This document shows positions 54,109 through 64,000 of a stretch of 64,000 nt of DNA, piece by piece; position 1 is the stretch's first letter; every line of letters begins with the position of its first letter. Source of the stretch: Zeus faber (Eukaryota > Chordata > Actinopteri > Zeiformes > Zeidae); NCBI GenBank assembly GCA_960531495.1, contig OY482848.1, positions 31,458,177 to 31,522,176 of the forward strand. Direction: 5' to 3'. The notes below the pieces were generated by a model. It did not search any database and was not told the DNA's origin. It saw only the letters and a program-made list of their open reading frames with translations. A program made the translations under genes and the position numbers.

Positions 54109-55818
54109 CTACTTGCTGCGCTGTTGGTTATACAGTTGGACAGCCACAGGCAGGAACGACCTGCGATAGCGCTCCTTCCCACACTTTGGGTGAAGCAGCC
54201 TATCGCTGAAGGAGCTCTCCAGTGCCATCAGAGTCTCATGCATGGGGTGGGATTCGTTCTCCATCATGGATGACAGCTTGGCCATCATCTTGCTTTCTCC
54301 CACCACCTGCACCAGGCCCAGGGTGGTCGTCAGGAAAGAGCGGGCCTTCTTGATCAGTTTATCAAGTCTCTTCCTGTCAGCTGTGGTGAGGCTGTTGCCC
54401 CAGCACACCACTCCATAAAAGATGGCTGATGCCACCACGGTGTCGAAGAAGGTCCTCAGGAGAGCTCCCAGCACTCCAAAGGACCTAAGTCTTCTAAGCA
54501 GATAGTCTGCCCTGACCCTTCTTATAAAGTGCATGTATGTGATTAGTCCAGTCCAGTTTATTGTTCAGGTGAACACCCAGGTACTTGTACGATTCCACTG
54601 TGTCAATATCCATTCCCTGGATGTTCACCGGTGTTGGGGGGGAGTGTCTGGGCCTGAGGAAATCCTTTGGTTTTACCCGCATTGATCTGGAGGCGGTTTT
54701 GCTGGCACCAGCCCACAAAGTCCATGGTGAGTTCTCTGTATCCCCTGTCGTCCTCATCTGTGATGAGGCCAACGATTGCAGAGTCATCAGAGAACTACTG
54801 CAGGTGACAGTTGGTTGAGTTGTACATGAAGTCTGCAGTGTTGAGGGTGAAGAGGAAAGGTGCCAAGACCATTCCTTGCGGGGCCCCCGTATTGCAGATG
54901 ACCATGTCAGACCCGCAGTTCTGAGACCTCACGTATTGTGGACAGTCCGTGAGGTATTCCAGGATCCAGGAAGACAGGTGATGGTCCACTCCTATGTGCT
55001 GCAGCTTGTCCCTCAGAAGCGGAGGCTGAATGGTGTTGAAAGCACTTGAGAAATCAAAGAACATGATCCTCACAGTGCTCCCAGGCTTCTTCAGGTGAGA
55101 GAGAGCTTGATGTAGCAGGAAGATGGCGGCGTCGTCCACCCCGATGCCAGGCTGGTAGGCAAACTGGAGCGGGTCCATTGATGATCTCACCAGGGGGCGG
55201 AGATGCACAAGGACCAGCCTCTCCAGGGTCTTCATGAGGTGAGACGTCAGTGCCACCGGCCTGTAGCTGTTGGGATCCTTGAGGTGCGGGACTTTCGGCA
55301 CCGGTACCATGCAGGATGTCTTCCGCAGCTGTGGCACTCTCCCCAGCTTCAGGCTCATGTTGAACATGTGCTCCACGATCCCACAGAGCTGGTCTGCACA
55401 TGTCTTCAGGATCCTGGCGCTGATGCCATCCTGATCTGGAGCCTTTCTCTCCTTCATCTTCCTGAGCTTGTTCCTCACCTGGATGGTAGTGAGGGACAGA
55501 TTGGGGCAGGGGGGCTGAGTGGAGAGTGTGAATGGGGGGGTCTTGTCTCTGGTAGGAGAAGCCAGGGGGGGTGGCTGTAAGCTGAGTATTGATGGGAGGA
55601 GGGTGGCAGAACACCTGGGGTGCAGACGACAGAGGTAGCAGCAGAGGTGAATAGGCCGGGGGAGAGGTAGATGACTGATCAAATTTATTGAAAAACAAGT
55701 TCAGATCATTCACCCACCTCTGATCCCCCACAGCCTGGGAGTCTGATTCATTGTGGCCCGAGATGGTTTTGAGGCCCTTCCAGGCTCTGGTGTTATTTTG
55801 CTGCAACTGGTCCTCCAT
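54109..55818 (-). pseudogene. Rex1 reverse transcriptase
   Basis: Blocks on the minus strand: NTRAWKGLKTISG, then MKERKAPDQDGISARILKTC, SYRPVALTSHLMKTLERLVL, DPLQFAYQP, IMFFDFSSAFNT, NTGAPQGMVLAPFLFTL, then after frameshifts near 54790-54810 (where the catalytic ADD box should be) YKYLGVHLNNKLDWTNH and a C-terminal domain ending YRRSFLPVAVQLYN. FSSAFNT and the C-terminus are Rex1-like. It would perform target-primed reverse transcription; at least three frame changes inactivate it. Confidence 0.85.
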
Positions 55819-55830
55819 CTTTCTTTTTAC

Positions 55831-56090
55831 CTTTCAAATTATGTCCATACTGGTGGTTTAATGGTTCCTCTTGCTTAAAAAAAACAAAAAAAAAACAAGC
55901 TTTAAAGGAAATTACAATTAAAATAACATTTCAATTTTATTTGCTTTGAAGCTTGTTTTATAAAACAACACTTTTTTGTTCAGAAATAGCTCTTAGCATT
56001 AGCGTTAGCGTTCATCATTAGGTCTGTCTGATTTTCAAATGCAAAATCATTCTGTAAAACAGATTTTCAGGCTTATTGTTTGTTATTTAT

Positions 56091-56094
<4 letters not shown>
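55831..56094. other. No gene seen
   Basis: AT-rich with A-runs between Rex1 and a trinucleotide array. Confidence 0.5.

Positions 56095-56182
<88 letters not shown>
56094..56182. repeat. (TTA)n/(TAA)n compound microsatellite
   Basis: (ATT/TTA) units to about 56141 switch to (AAT/TAA) units to 56182, so the two halves are complementary and can fold into one long hairpin. Confidence 0.9.
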
Positions 56183-56409
56183 GGGTTTGCGCGCATATAC
56201 AATGTGATGTAATGTGGTCTCCCCTTTCCAGAAGTGCAGGTTTATTATTTACACGTAAAGTATTTGCACAAAAACATCGAGTTTTTACTAAATACGGTCC
56301 CATAACAATGGAAAGCAACTGGGGGACTACGACAGAAAGACACTCTTAAATGTAAAAATGTACTTGTAATGTAAAAGTACAAAAATGTAACATTTTTAGA
56401 TACGTTTTC

Positions 56410-59141
56410 GATCGATCCAGCGTGGCTGGCAGAGATTCTCAGATCCGATCACCAAAACAACAAGGTGAATGTGGGAAAATGGTGGAGAAAACAAAGAGGA
56501 TCATGCGGATGCATTCGGATCGACTGAGAGCTCAAGCCCACCGTCCACCGTACCTAGCATCTTTCTTGCTAATATCCAGTCTCTGGAGAAAAAGATGGAT
56601 GATCTTAGGGCAAGGATTACACTCCAAGGGATATTCGAGACTCTAATATCATCAGCTTGATGGAAACATGGAATACGTTGTTGGTACCGGATCGAGTCAT
56701 CTGTCCTTCTGAGTCCTTCTGTTTTCAGTTCAATTATCATCATGGCGATCTACATTCCACCGCAGGCGGACACCGTGGCAGCGCTATCGGTTCTACACAA
56801 CGCGCTGTGTCGGTATCAAAAAAACACCCTGATGCGCCGATGGTGATAACTGGTGACTTCAACAAGGCAAACATTAAACCATTCCACCAACACATTATGT
56901 GTACCACCAGGGGGGAAATAACTTTGGACCACTGTTATACTCCATTTAAGAGTGAATACAAGGCTGTTTCTCGCCCACCTCCGGGTAAGTCGGACCACAC
57001 CGTATCAACAAAAAAGTCAATGCGAAGGAGTAGTGACGAGGGACGTAAAGCGGTGGTCAGACCAATCAGAGGCGATGTTACAAGATGCACTGACTTACAT
57101 CAACTGGGATATGTTACAATCAAGTTCCAGCGACGTCAGCAAGTTTGCAGAAGAAACCACAGCTTATATAGCTATGCTAGCGGAGAGCATTGTACCATCA
57201 GTTAAGATTAGACCTTTTCCCTATCAGAAACCATGGGTTGACAAATCCATTCGCGCCGCTCCGAATTCTCGCACCGCTGCTTACAGCTCCATCTTTTAGG
57301 GATTATAAAGCTGGGGTTGAGCCCAGCACCGCTAGCTCACCTGCTAACAACAATATTGTCAGTGCACTGGCTAGTGTGCTGGCTAGCACGGCTGAGGGGA
57401 GTTCCTCAGCTGGGGCGGATCACACACTCTCCGTGACAGATTGTGTGGTGAGGAGGGCTTGGCTGAGCCCACCAGGAAAGCTGCTGGCCCAGATGGCATA
57501 TCTGGGAGGGTATTGAGGACCTGTGCTAGCTCCTGTGTTCACCATAATTTTCAACCTCTCCCTGACCAAGGTCCATGGTCCCCAGCTGCTTTAAGAGATC
57601 CTCCATTGTCCCTGTACCCAAGAATGCCTCCCCAGCCTGCCAGAATAACTGAAGTGCTTCGAGTGGCTGATTAAGGACTATATGAAGAAGAACAAGAACT
57701 GCTCCTCCCTCTGCTCCTATCTCCTGCTCCTAACTGCTCCTATCTGCTCCTCCCTCCCTTGGACCTTGGACCCGCTGCAATTCACATACCTTTCAAACCG
57801 ATCCACGGATGATGTGATCTCCCAGGTTCTGTACACCACACTCACGCACCTTCACAGCCAGAAGGGGGCTATGTGAGAATGCTGTTCATTGATTGCTGCT
57901 CAGCGTTCAATACCATAGTCCCCTCCAGACTAGCTGTTAAGCTGATTGGGAATTAACTCCTCTCTGTGCGCCTGGATCCTGGACTTTCTGACACCAGGTG
58001 GTTAGGGTTGGTGGACACACCTCCAGCTTGCTCACCCTGAGCACAGGATCCCCCCAGGGCTGCATCCTCAGCCCACTACTCTACTCCATGTACACACATG
58101 ACTGTGTGGCCAATTGCAGCTCCAACACCATCATTAAGTTTGGGACGACACAGCCGTGGTGGGCCTGATCTTGGATAACAACGAGAAAGCCTACCTGGAC
58201 GAGGTGGTGGATCTGATACTGTGTCAAGAGAACTGCCTCATCATGAATGTCTCAGAGACTAAGGAGCTGATTGTGGACTTTAGAAGGGCACCACAAACGA
58301 GGGCGTATACGACACTATGGATTAATGGGATTACTGTCGACAGGGTGACCAGTTTCAAATACCTGGGAGTTCACATTACGGAAGATCTGACATGGACTAC
58401 TCACATTGACACTCTGGTGAGGAAGGCAAGACAGCACCTTTATCATCTTACGCAGCTGAAGAAATTCCTATCCTTCCAATCCTTCTACTCTGGAGCTATA
58501 GAGAATCCTGACAGGCAACATCACTACCTGGTTTGGAAACAGCACCACTCAGGACGGGAGAGCTCTGCAGAGGGTGTTGCGTCTGGCTGGATAAAAGATC
58601 CTCACCACCCGAACAAGCTATTGCAGCTGCTGCGGTCAGGCAAACGCCTTTGCTGTCACGCAGCAGAAAACAGAAAGACTTAGACAGAGTTTCTTTCCAC
58701 AAGCCATCAGGACTATGAACACTGATCTCATCAGTGCCCCCCCTCACGACACTCACACACAGACACTATAATCGGTATACACATACAACACACTACATAC
58801 CTACACACATGCTGCTGCTGCTCTCTTCTATTTGTTGCACACCTCAGATGTACAGTAATTTTAGCTTATATACACTTCTTTTTGGATACAGATGATATAT
58901 ATTTTCTTTGGATGTACTGACTTGATTTTGACTTGATTTTATCTATTTTGCACAGAATAATTTGCTTGTATAGTCCACATTTCTATTTCTATTTTTATAC
59001 TATTTTATTTTGACAGTGTTATACTGGAAATGTTATTTATTTTAATGCTAAAAATGTGTACAATCTCTGTAGGCACTGCCACTTTGCATTTCACTGCATA
59101 CCTGTGTGCATGTGACAAATAAAAATCTTGAATCTTGAATC
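56410..59141 (+). mobile_element. CR1/L2-like LINE, nearly full length but decayed
   Basis: Plus-strand element with an endonuclease start near 56540 and ending in 'tttgcatttcactgcatacctgtgtgcatgtgacaaataaaaatcttgaatcttgaatc' at 59141. This 3' terminus matches the small LINE tails elsewhere in the window, so it is the same or a sister family. Confidence 0.8.
56530..58683 (+). pseudogene. LINE ORF2 (endonuclease to C-terminal domain), many frameshifts
   Basis: Blocks in order: SIFLANIQSLEKKMDDL (endonuclease start, 56555), IIMAIYIPPQADT, VITGDFNKANIK (56840), GKSDHTVS, YQKPWVDKSIRAA (57215), DPLQFTYLSNRSTDDVI (57770), a broken F-[I]-D-x-x-S-A-F-N-T block (57880), DDTAVVGLI (58145), MNVSETKELIVDFRRA, FKYLGVHITEDLTWTTHIDTLVRKARQHLYHL and a C-terminal end to 58683. 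At least eight frame changes. Confidence 0.8.
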
Positions 59142-60249
59142 TCTTCTCTTCTCGCTCTGGGCCATACACCGCCCAGGGCGACGCAATTCAGACAGGTCGC
59201 ATTGAGGAAAACCTGTCGTCATCAAGGGTCGCTCCCAGTCCCTCGTGTCCACTGTGAGGTCTGGGCGAAGGGAGGCTGTTTTTTAATGTATATTTAATGT
59301 TTTTGAAATAAATTCTGCATAAATAAAGAAAAAATGTCACTTTTCATTTTCGTGGAAGTATTTCCCATGCTCATGTGTTCGACCAATCACCGTGGACTTA
59401 CGTCTTGACCAATCAATCCAGGATCTAATGAAACCTCAACCATGTCTCTGCGTACTGCCGCTGTCTGTGTTTGAGATACTTTTAAAGCAATAACAATATG
59501 GATCCAGCCCTGCAGTCTGTACTCCTAAATATAGCTGCAGGTAGCAATGCACAGGGACCAGTTTAGTCGCAGCAATTGTACCAATTACACAAATTTGAAA
59601 TGCAACAAAAATGATATTTCTGTTTTTTTGAAAACGGAAATAAACTCTAAGACCAATCAGTGGAAGATTTGAAGATAATTCCATTAAACCCGGTCCGATG
59701 TGAAATGCCCCCCAGAACCACAACCTGCACACAGTATAGCAAATTGGATAATGATATCACAAAGCGCCCCACTCCACCGGTACCGGGGGTGGTCAAGGAC
59801 TATAGGACTATATAAATAAAGTCGGACCACAGCATGTGTGGACCGCCACAAATACAAATATTATTAATTTGTGTCCGTGGGTTCGACGGTTTCTGCGGGC
59901 CAGACACTTTGACATGTGAATATGGCCAGGAGAATAATAATAAAAATCTAAATAAATAAGGGGGGGGGCCTCCTAATAATAATGGCCAATAAAAATCCCT
60001 GAGTACCCTCAACCCCCCCCCCCCCCCCCCCCCCCTACCGCGCACGCACGCACACACACACACACACACTTCACTCAGATCTGGCAAACGAAGCACAGTC
60101 AGTACAGCCGCTCCTATTGGTTGGCTCGGTTGAGGGTCAGAATCACAGATCACAGTTAAGATAAGTGCCACTGTTTAACAGAAAGCTTCCCCATTCATAA
60201 TAAAAAATATCTATTTCAACAGGTGAAGTATTCCTTGTGTGGAATTAAA
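59142..60249. other. Downstream flank of the SPRED2-like gene; no further gene seen
   Basis: Contains a run of 23 C (60013-60035) followed by a CG/CA-rich (CA)n stretch to 60070. A frame at 59732-59436 (minus) has no recognised motif. Confidence 0.5.
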
Positions 60250-60770
60250 TTTATTTTTCATTACAATTTTCTAAAAAAAAAAAGAAAAAACACTTCTGAA
60301 AAGTAAAACGTTTTTGTGGAGTGCATTTCCAAGTCAAACTATTCGCGGAACAGTTTGAAATGGAGACTTTTCAAAACAAGGTGGATAAAATTGGGAATTT
60401 GTAATGAAACAATGAGTAACCCCTCCTGCTCTTCCGTAATTTGGCACACTTTCTGTTTCTTCACAAGTTAAAGACATAATACTATGGAAAAACAAAACAA
60501 AAACAAAAGTTGATACAAGTGGCTTTTTAGGCGTGAGTTGGGACGACAGACCACCGGGTGCTTCCTCAGAGAAACACAGCACTGCTCGGACCGACCACAC
60601 ACACACACACACACACAACACATAGAAATGACATATTCACGCCTTGAACACACAAGTTTAAAAATATAAAGTACCTGTTTTTAATTCATACTTGTATATA
60701 TGAATTTTTGTTGTTCAGTCATAGCAATGAATGGAAGCCGCTGGATGACACACACACGCACACGCACACG

Positions 60771-60802
<32 letters not shown>

Positions 60803-61017
60803 CAACAGGGAGCTTTTTAAAAATCCCATCAGGGGAAACGTTTCAATCAAATGACCCCCACACTGTTTTATCTTACATTTGGAACATAAAAACAAAAAAA
60901 CCCTAAAAGAAAAAAACAAAAAAACGAACGAAACAAAACAACGCGGCCACTGTCATATTTCTTGCTTCCTCCAATTGGTCCCTCCCCTTACAGACCATCC
61001 TGTGGAGTGCAGGGAAC
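60250..61017 (-). other. Probable 3' UTR of the SPRED2-like gene
   Basis: The first AATAAA on the minus strand downstream of the stop is at 60255-60250, which would give a 3' UTR of about 770 nt. Two (CA)n microsatellites lie within (60595-60618 and 60746-60793). The extent is inferred only from the signal. Confidence 0.35.
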
Positions 61018-61743
61018 TCAGCCCACTGCTTTGTGCTTGCCCCCACAGCAGCGGCAGGCCACCCCACAGCGATAGCAGGCCCTCAGGGGGGCATAGCAGC
61101 ACATGCAGGGTGCCAGTAGCGACAGCCCCACCAACGCCACCCAGCGCAGGCAGAAGCGATCGTCGCGGGTGTCGCAAGAGCAGGGGTCCATGTAGTCCCC
61201 CTCCGGGTCCGACATGCAGTGGTACAGGAGGCTGTCGGCACACCACATGAAGCTGACCCGCCGGATACACGTCTGGACTGGGTCGGGCGCTTCCTGGCAG
61301 CGCCCGCGCCCATTCTCCTCCCGCCTGAACGTGTCCTGGCAGTACACGCAGCGGAAACGTTCACCGCCTCTGCCTCTGTCGTCCTCCTTGTGCCTGCCAG
61401 TGGCCGTGGCACCCTTGGGTTGCAGGGCACAGGGCTGGGTGTTCACCACGCTCGCCCCGAGCACTTCTGCACACTTCCCCAGCTTGGGGTCGGTGTGGAG
61501 GTGGTGGCCATCGCAGCCCAGTGGGTACGGGTAGGCATAGTCGTGCTTGGGTTGCTCGCTCTTGCCGAAGTGTGCATAGGCGCGGGGGTCATTGCCATCG
61601 GGCTGGGCCAGCTTGTCCCATGTGCCGGTGCCGTGGCGGTAGTCCTCATAGCCCGTCAGCCACGGCCGCTCCCGTGGGTTGATGCGCACAATCCCCTCCT
61701 CCTCCGCCTGGAAGCTGACGTGACTGGGAAACACGGGCATCGG
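61018..61743 (-). CDS. spred2: SPRED2-like protein, last coding exon (Sprouty domain)
   Basis: SPRED proteins are membrane-associated inhibitors of Ras-ERK signalling that act with neurofibromin. The exon begins after an AG acceptor (61745-61744) in phase 0 and ends at a TGA (61020-61018). From its first Met, residues 1-75 hold the linker and c-KIT-binding-type region (EEEGIVRINPRERPWLTGYEDYRH, KSEQPKHDYAYPYP). Residues 131-240 form the Cys-rich Sprouty domain: CVYCQDTF, ENGRGRCQEAPDP, CADSLLYHCMSDPEGDY, DPCSCD, FCLRW, APCMCCY, ending CCGGKHKAVG. The membrane-targeting Cys-rich core looks complete. The exon is GC-rich against an AT-rich flank and has no stop or shift, so it is probably functional. 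SPRED2 fits best by the CIRRVS...CADS and CYxCGVxCRCCGGKHKA blocks; a fish SPRED3-like or duplicated SPRED2 paralogue is possible. Confidence 0.9.
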   Translation of the reverse strand, partial: PMPVFPSHVSFQAEEEGIVRINPRERPWLTGYEDYRHGTGTWDKLAQPDGNDPRAYAHFGKSEQPKHDYAYPYPLGCDGHHLHTDPKLGKCAEVLGASVVNTQPCALQPKGATATGRHKEDDRGRGGERFRCVYCQDTFRREENGRGRCQEAPDPVQTCIRRVSFMWCADSLLYHCMSDPEGDYMDPCSCDTRDDRFCLRWVALVGLSLLAPCMCCYAPLRACYRCGVACRCCGGKHKAVG

Positions 61744-62770
61744 CTACAAGTAAGATAGGATAAAACTTTATTAATAACTGGAGATAAATTGAGGCATTAA
61801 AGTAGCAAAAAGCAGTGCAGTAGAGAAAGAGATACAACTTAAAATCAGATATGAAATAACATATGTACACATCTATCTACACAAGTTGACATGAAATAGC
61901 ATTATGCTAACTACTAGCACTATGCTTACCACCAATATGGGCAAGCAGCAGCAGTCTACAGTAAGTACAAGTATTGAACGAGAATGAGTATTGCAGCACT
62001 ATAAAAGTGAAGAAATTAATCTCTTGTTCATTTTACGGTGCAACCAACAGAAGACAAGAGGATGTGTAGATATGCTGAAGCAGTTTCCCCCCATAGACTC
62101 AATGGCAAAAAAATAAAAAATAACTCAAATAATTACCAATTCACAACTTCACCAGTTCACACATAGTATAATAATATATCTAAATGCTTAATGTACCTTT
62201 GTCCAGGCTGTCAGCTGGCCCAGTGAATGTATAGCAATGCATCCAAGAACAGCATGCTTCCATACTTTTTAGTACACCAAATGACTGTTGGGTATGTAAG
62301 GAACCACAGAAAGTTCAAATAGTGTGAATGGTTCACACTACAGGAAATATCGTAACACACAAACACTGCACATTGCACGGCAGGAGGTAATACCTGGTCA
62401 AGATATTAAAGGAGATCAAACATGTAGTATGTAGCACACCATTCTGGACGCATCATCAACTTAGAATACTCACTCTCAACTTTTGATTGGCTCATAACAG
62501 GAAGTTGCTGGAAGCTGATGCTGAAGGGAACGCTTTTGGCTTAAATCAACGCAAAATCAAATTTTGTGGCCGTAAACACAACCCAAATCCAATTCCAAAT
62601 GTATCTTTATTTCAATTCTGTGGCCCGAAAGCGTTCTTGTTCATCTTGTCATTCTTGTTCAATCGGAGCGGTTGATTGCTAAGCTGTCGGGTTTTAATCC
62701 ATTGAATCTCATATATATATACTACCAACCTGTCCCCCCTACTGTACGTCCACCCGCCCCTCGAACCCAC
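61744..62770 (-). other. Intron of the SPRED2-like gene
   Basis: 1027 bp with donor GTGGGT (62770-62765, minus) and acceptor TTGTAG (61744-61749 region). AT-rich. 61752-61775 ('taagataggataaaactttatt') resembles a degenerate Rex1 tail; nothing else is recognised. Confidence 0.8.
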
Positions 62771-62929
62771 CTGATCCAGAAAGTAGTGGCCTGGCGATGG
62801 GCGGCTCTGGTCGTACAGGTGTCCTAGCAGGCAGTTGTGTCGCCGGTGGTCGCAAAAGCCCGGGTGGGCGAACATCTGCACGGGTGGCTCCCTCTTCTGG
62901 GAGGAGTTGGACGAGCTGTCAGTGGCATT
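62771..62929 (-). CDS. spred2: SPRED2-like protein, penultimate coding exon
   Basis: 159 bp, 53 codons, phase 0 at both ends. Acceptor TTTCTCATTCAG ends at 62930; donor CAG/GTGGGT starts at 62770. It encodes NATDSSSNSSQKREPP, a Ser-rich stretch typical of the SPRED linker between the EVH1 domain and the c-KIT-binding region, and then a His/Arg/Cys-containing segment ending PGHYFLDQ. Joined to the next exon it keeps frame into the conserved EEEGIVRINPRE block. The EVH1 exons, which would start the protein, must lie to the right of the window. Homology in this exon is lower than in the Sprouty domain, as is usual for the linker. Confidence 0.82.
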
Positions 62930-64000
62930 CTGAATGAGAAACCAGAGGAGCACATCGTGTTTCGGAGAGGTAGTGGAGCTTAAGCTTAAATAGCTTAAGC
63001 TACAGCCGAGCTAACTTTTTGATAGCTACAGTGAAGCTATTCCATCAACTTCTATGAGGAAAATCCACGGTGACACCATGTCCGTTGCTCTTGTATATTT
63101 TGGGCATTTCTTCCAAATTATAAGGCCCACTTTGGTGAACCTTAACTGAGGTCTGCAATAACTATACCTTTGTCATTTTTGTGATTTAATTCAATCAGAT
63201 TTATCCCAGCCAGTCAGGTGCATGTTGCTTTATGGAGTCAGAAGCCTTGAACCAATCAGAAGCCTCGAACTTATATGCTGCCAAACAGCGAAAAATCATC
63301 AAACCATCATAGATAAGTGATGGATAGTCATACATAAGGGTTGCGCTGAATACAAAATTGGTGACCCTTCTCGGGTGATGACTGAGGCAGGGTTGGTTCT
63401 GCAGGAGGGGAAACGGTGTGTGAGCTAATTTATCAATTTAGCCTTTGAAATGCAGCTTCTGGCAGCTGCTGATTCTAAAACTATACTCCGCTGGTTCAAA
63501 GCTGTGATCCAAATACCCAGAAGGCATGGAGACATACCGGCACGGCATAACCCAAGTAAGGTGTGCAAAGCAACAGCGTAAAAAGTGCCTTCCAAAATCG
63601 AGGAAGTGCAATTGGAAGGGGTGTGGGTGCAGAACACCTTTTTAAAGGCCACATTTTTTTTTGGCACACCCTGCAAAATGACATACTGTAGATTCCACAT
63701 TGATACATCGATTTTTGAACTGAAAAAACATTTATTCCAAATTTCAAGCTATGGCTCAGTAAGCTAAAGCGACATATTGTGATCCAAGCTGGAAAGGCCA
63801 ATTCACCACGAAATGGGAACCAATATTTTAATAAGGCCTGGGTTGAAAAGCGGTGAACCTACACTAGATCAATCCCATATAGAAGAATCCTCCACCTCCA
63901 AAACCTGTTGCTTGAGTGGTTCACTTGGTTCACAACCAACCAACAAACCAAAAGGAGAATGCAATGAAAGCCTTTTCCTATATATATTGACCTTGACATG
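62930..64000 (-). other. Upstream intron of the SPRED2-like gene (to the window edge)
   Basis: No further exon is recognised. AAGCTTAAGCT palindromes at 62976-63001. A short repeat-like block at 63500-63775 (with 'ggtgttctgcacccacacccc' on the minus strand) has no coding support. Confidence 0.6.

Larger units (their letters stand above)
53785..55830 (-). mobile_element. Rex1 LINE, 5'-truncated
   Basis: The 3' terminus on the minus strand is 'aatttcccagtgggggactaataatgg' plus TTATCTCATCTTATC repeats (53785-53850), as in fish Rex1. ORF2 runs from about 55818 to 54109. The 5' end near 55830 lacks the endonuclease. A (TG)n array interrupts the 3' UTR. Confidence 0.85.

Noticed and set aside
53913..54273. 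Frames rich in Cys-Val or Thr-His repeats
   Set aside because: They are translations of the (TG)n microsatellite.
56080..56318. Frames of poly-Ile/poly-Asn
   Set aside because: They are translations of the (TTA)n/(TAA)n array.
61219..61758. Plus-strand frame of 179 codons
   Set aside because: It is antisense to the GC-rich SPRED2-like exon. The minus-strand product has clear homology and splice sites.

Overview
The window looks like repeat-rich teleost fish DNA. It carries fish-type non-LTR elements (Rex1 and CR1/L2-like), tRNA-derived SINEs with the usual fish tail, Tc1 and hAT DNA transposons, Ty3/gypsy LTRs and several decayed endogenous retroviruses (ERVs). AT-rich filler is full of microsatellites. 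There is no bacterial-style gene organisation. The species cannot be named from what is here.

Only one host gene is well supported. The last two coding exons of a SPRED2-like gene (Sprouty-related, EVH1 domain) lie on the minus strand at 61018-61743 and 62771-62929. Both splice junctions are phase 0 and the gene runs off the right edge.

Layout. 1-1260: a LINE tail, then a Polinton/Maverick-like remnant in which an integrase C-terminus is fused to a second conserved element ORF. 1261-8100: AT-rich, with minisatellites and dispersed repeats but no gene. 8103-14855: ERV A (+), gag C-terminus to start of env, cut by several LINE tails. 14870-26900: a Ty3/gypsy element (-) split by an almost complete ERV (ERV2, 15723-20988, two 401-bp LTRs) and by a LINE (21851-25030). 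26903-31349: an ERV of family C (+) with a 5' LTR, long leader, an ORF ahead of gag and a myristoylated-type Gag start. 31350-33180: degenerate minisatellite, gypsy solo LTR, another LTR. 33182-41048: ERV B (-), same family as ERV A, interrupted by a Tc1 element, a hAT transposon, two SINEs, a solo LTR and a LINE tail. 41049-47265: a second family C element (-) holding a solo LTR of the ERV2 family and an unrecognised ORF. 47310-53780: minisatellite, gypsy LTRs, a short hAT element and sequence I cannot assign. 53785-59141: Rex1 (-) and a CR1/L2-like LINE (+). 59142-64000: the SPRED2-like gene end and flank.

The elements do not cooperate. The window is a stack of insertions, and the nesting gives a relative order: gypsy before LINE and ERV2, ERV B before Tc1, hAT, SINEs and solo LTR, and family C before the ERV2-type solo LTR. 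Every retroviral reading frame seen carries stops, frameshifts, deletions or a lost catalytic residue. The less usual items are the ORF ahead of gag in the family C element, two sets of tandem repeats in the ERV2 leader, an unassigned membrane-anchored ORF next to the polypurine tract of the second family C element, and three long perfect hairpins that look like template-switch scars.
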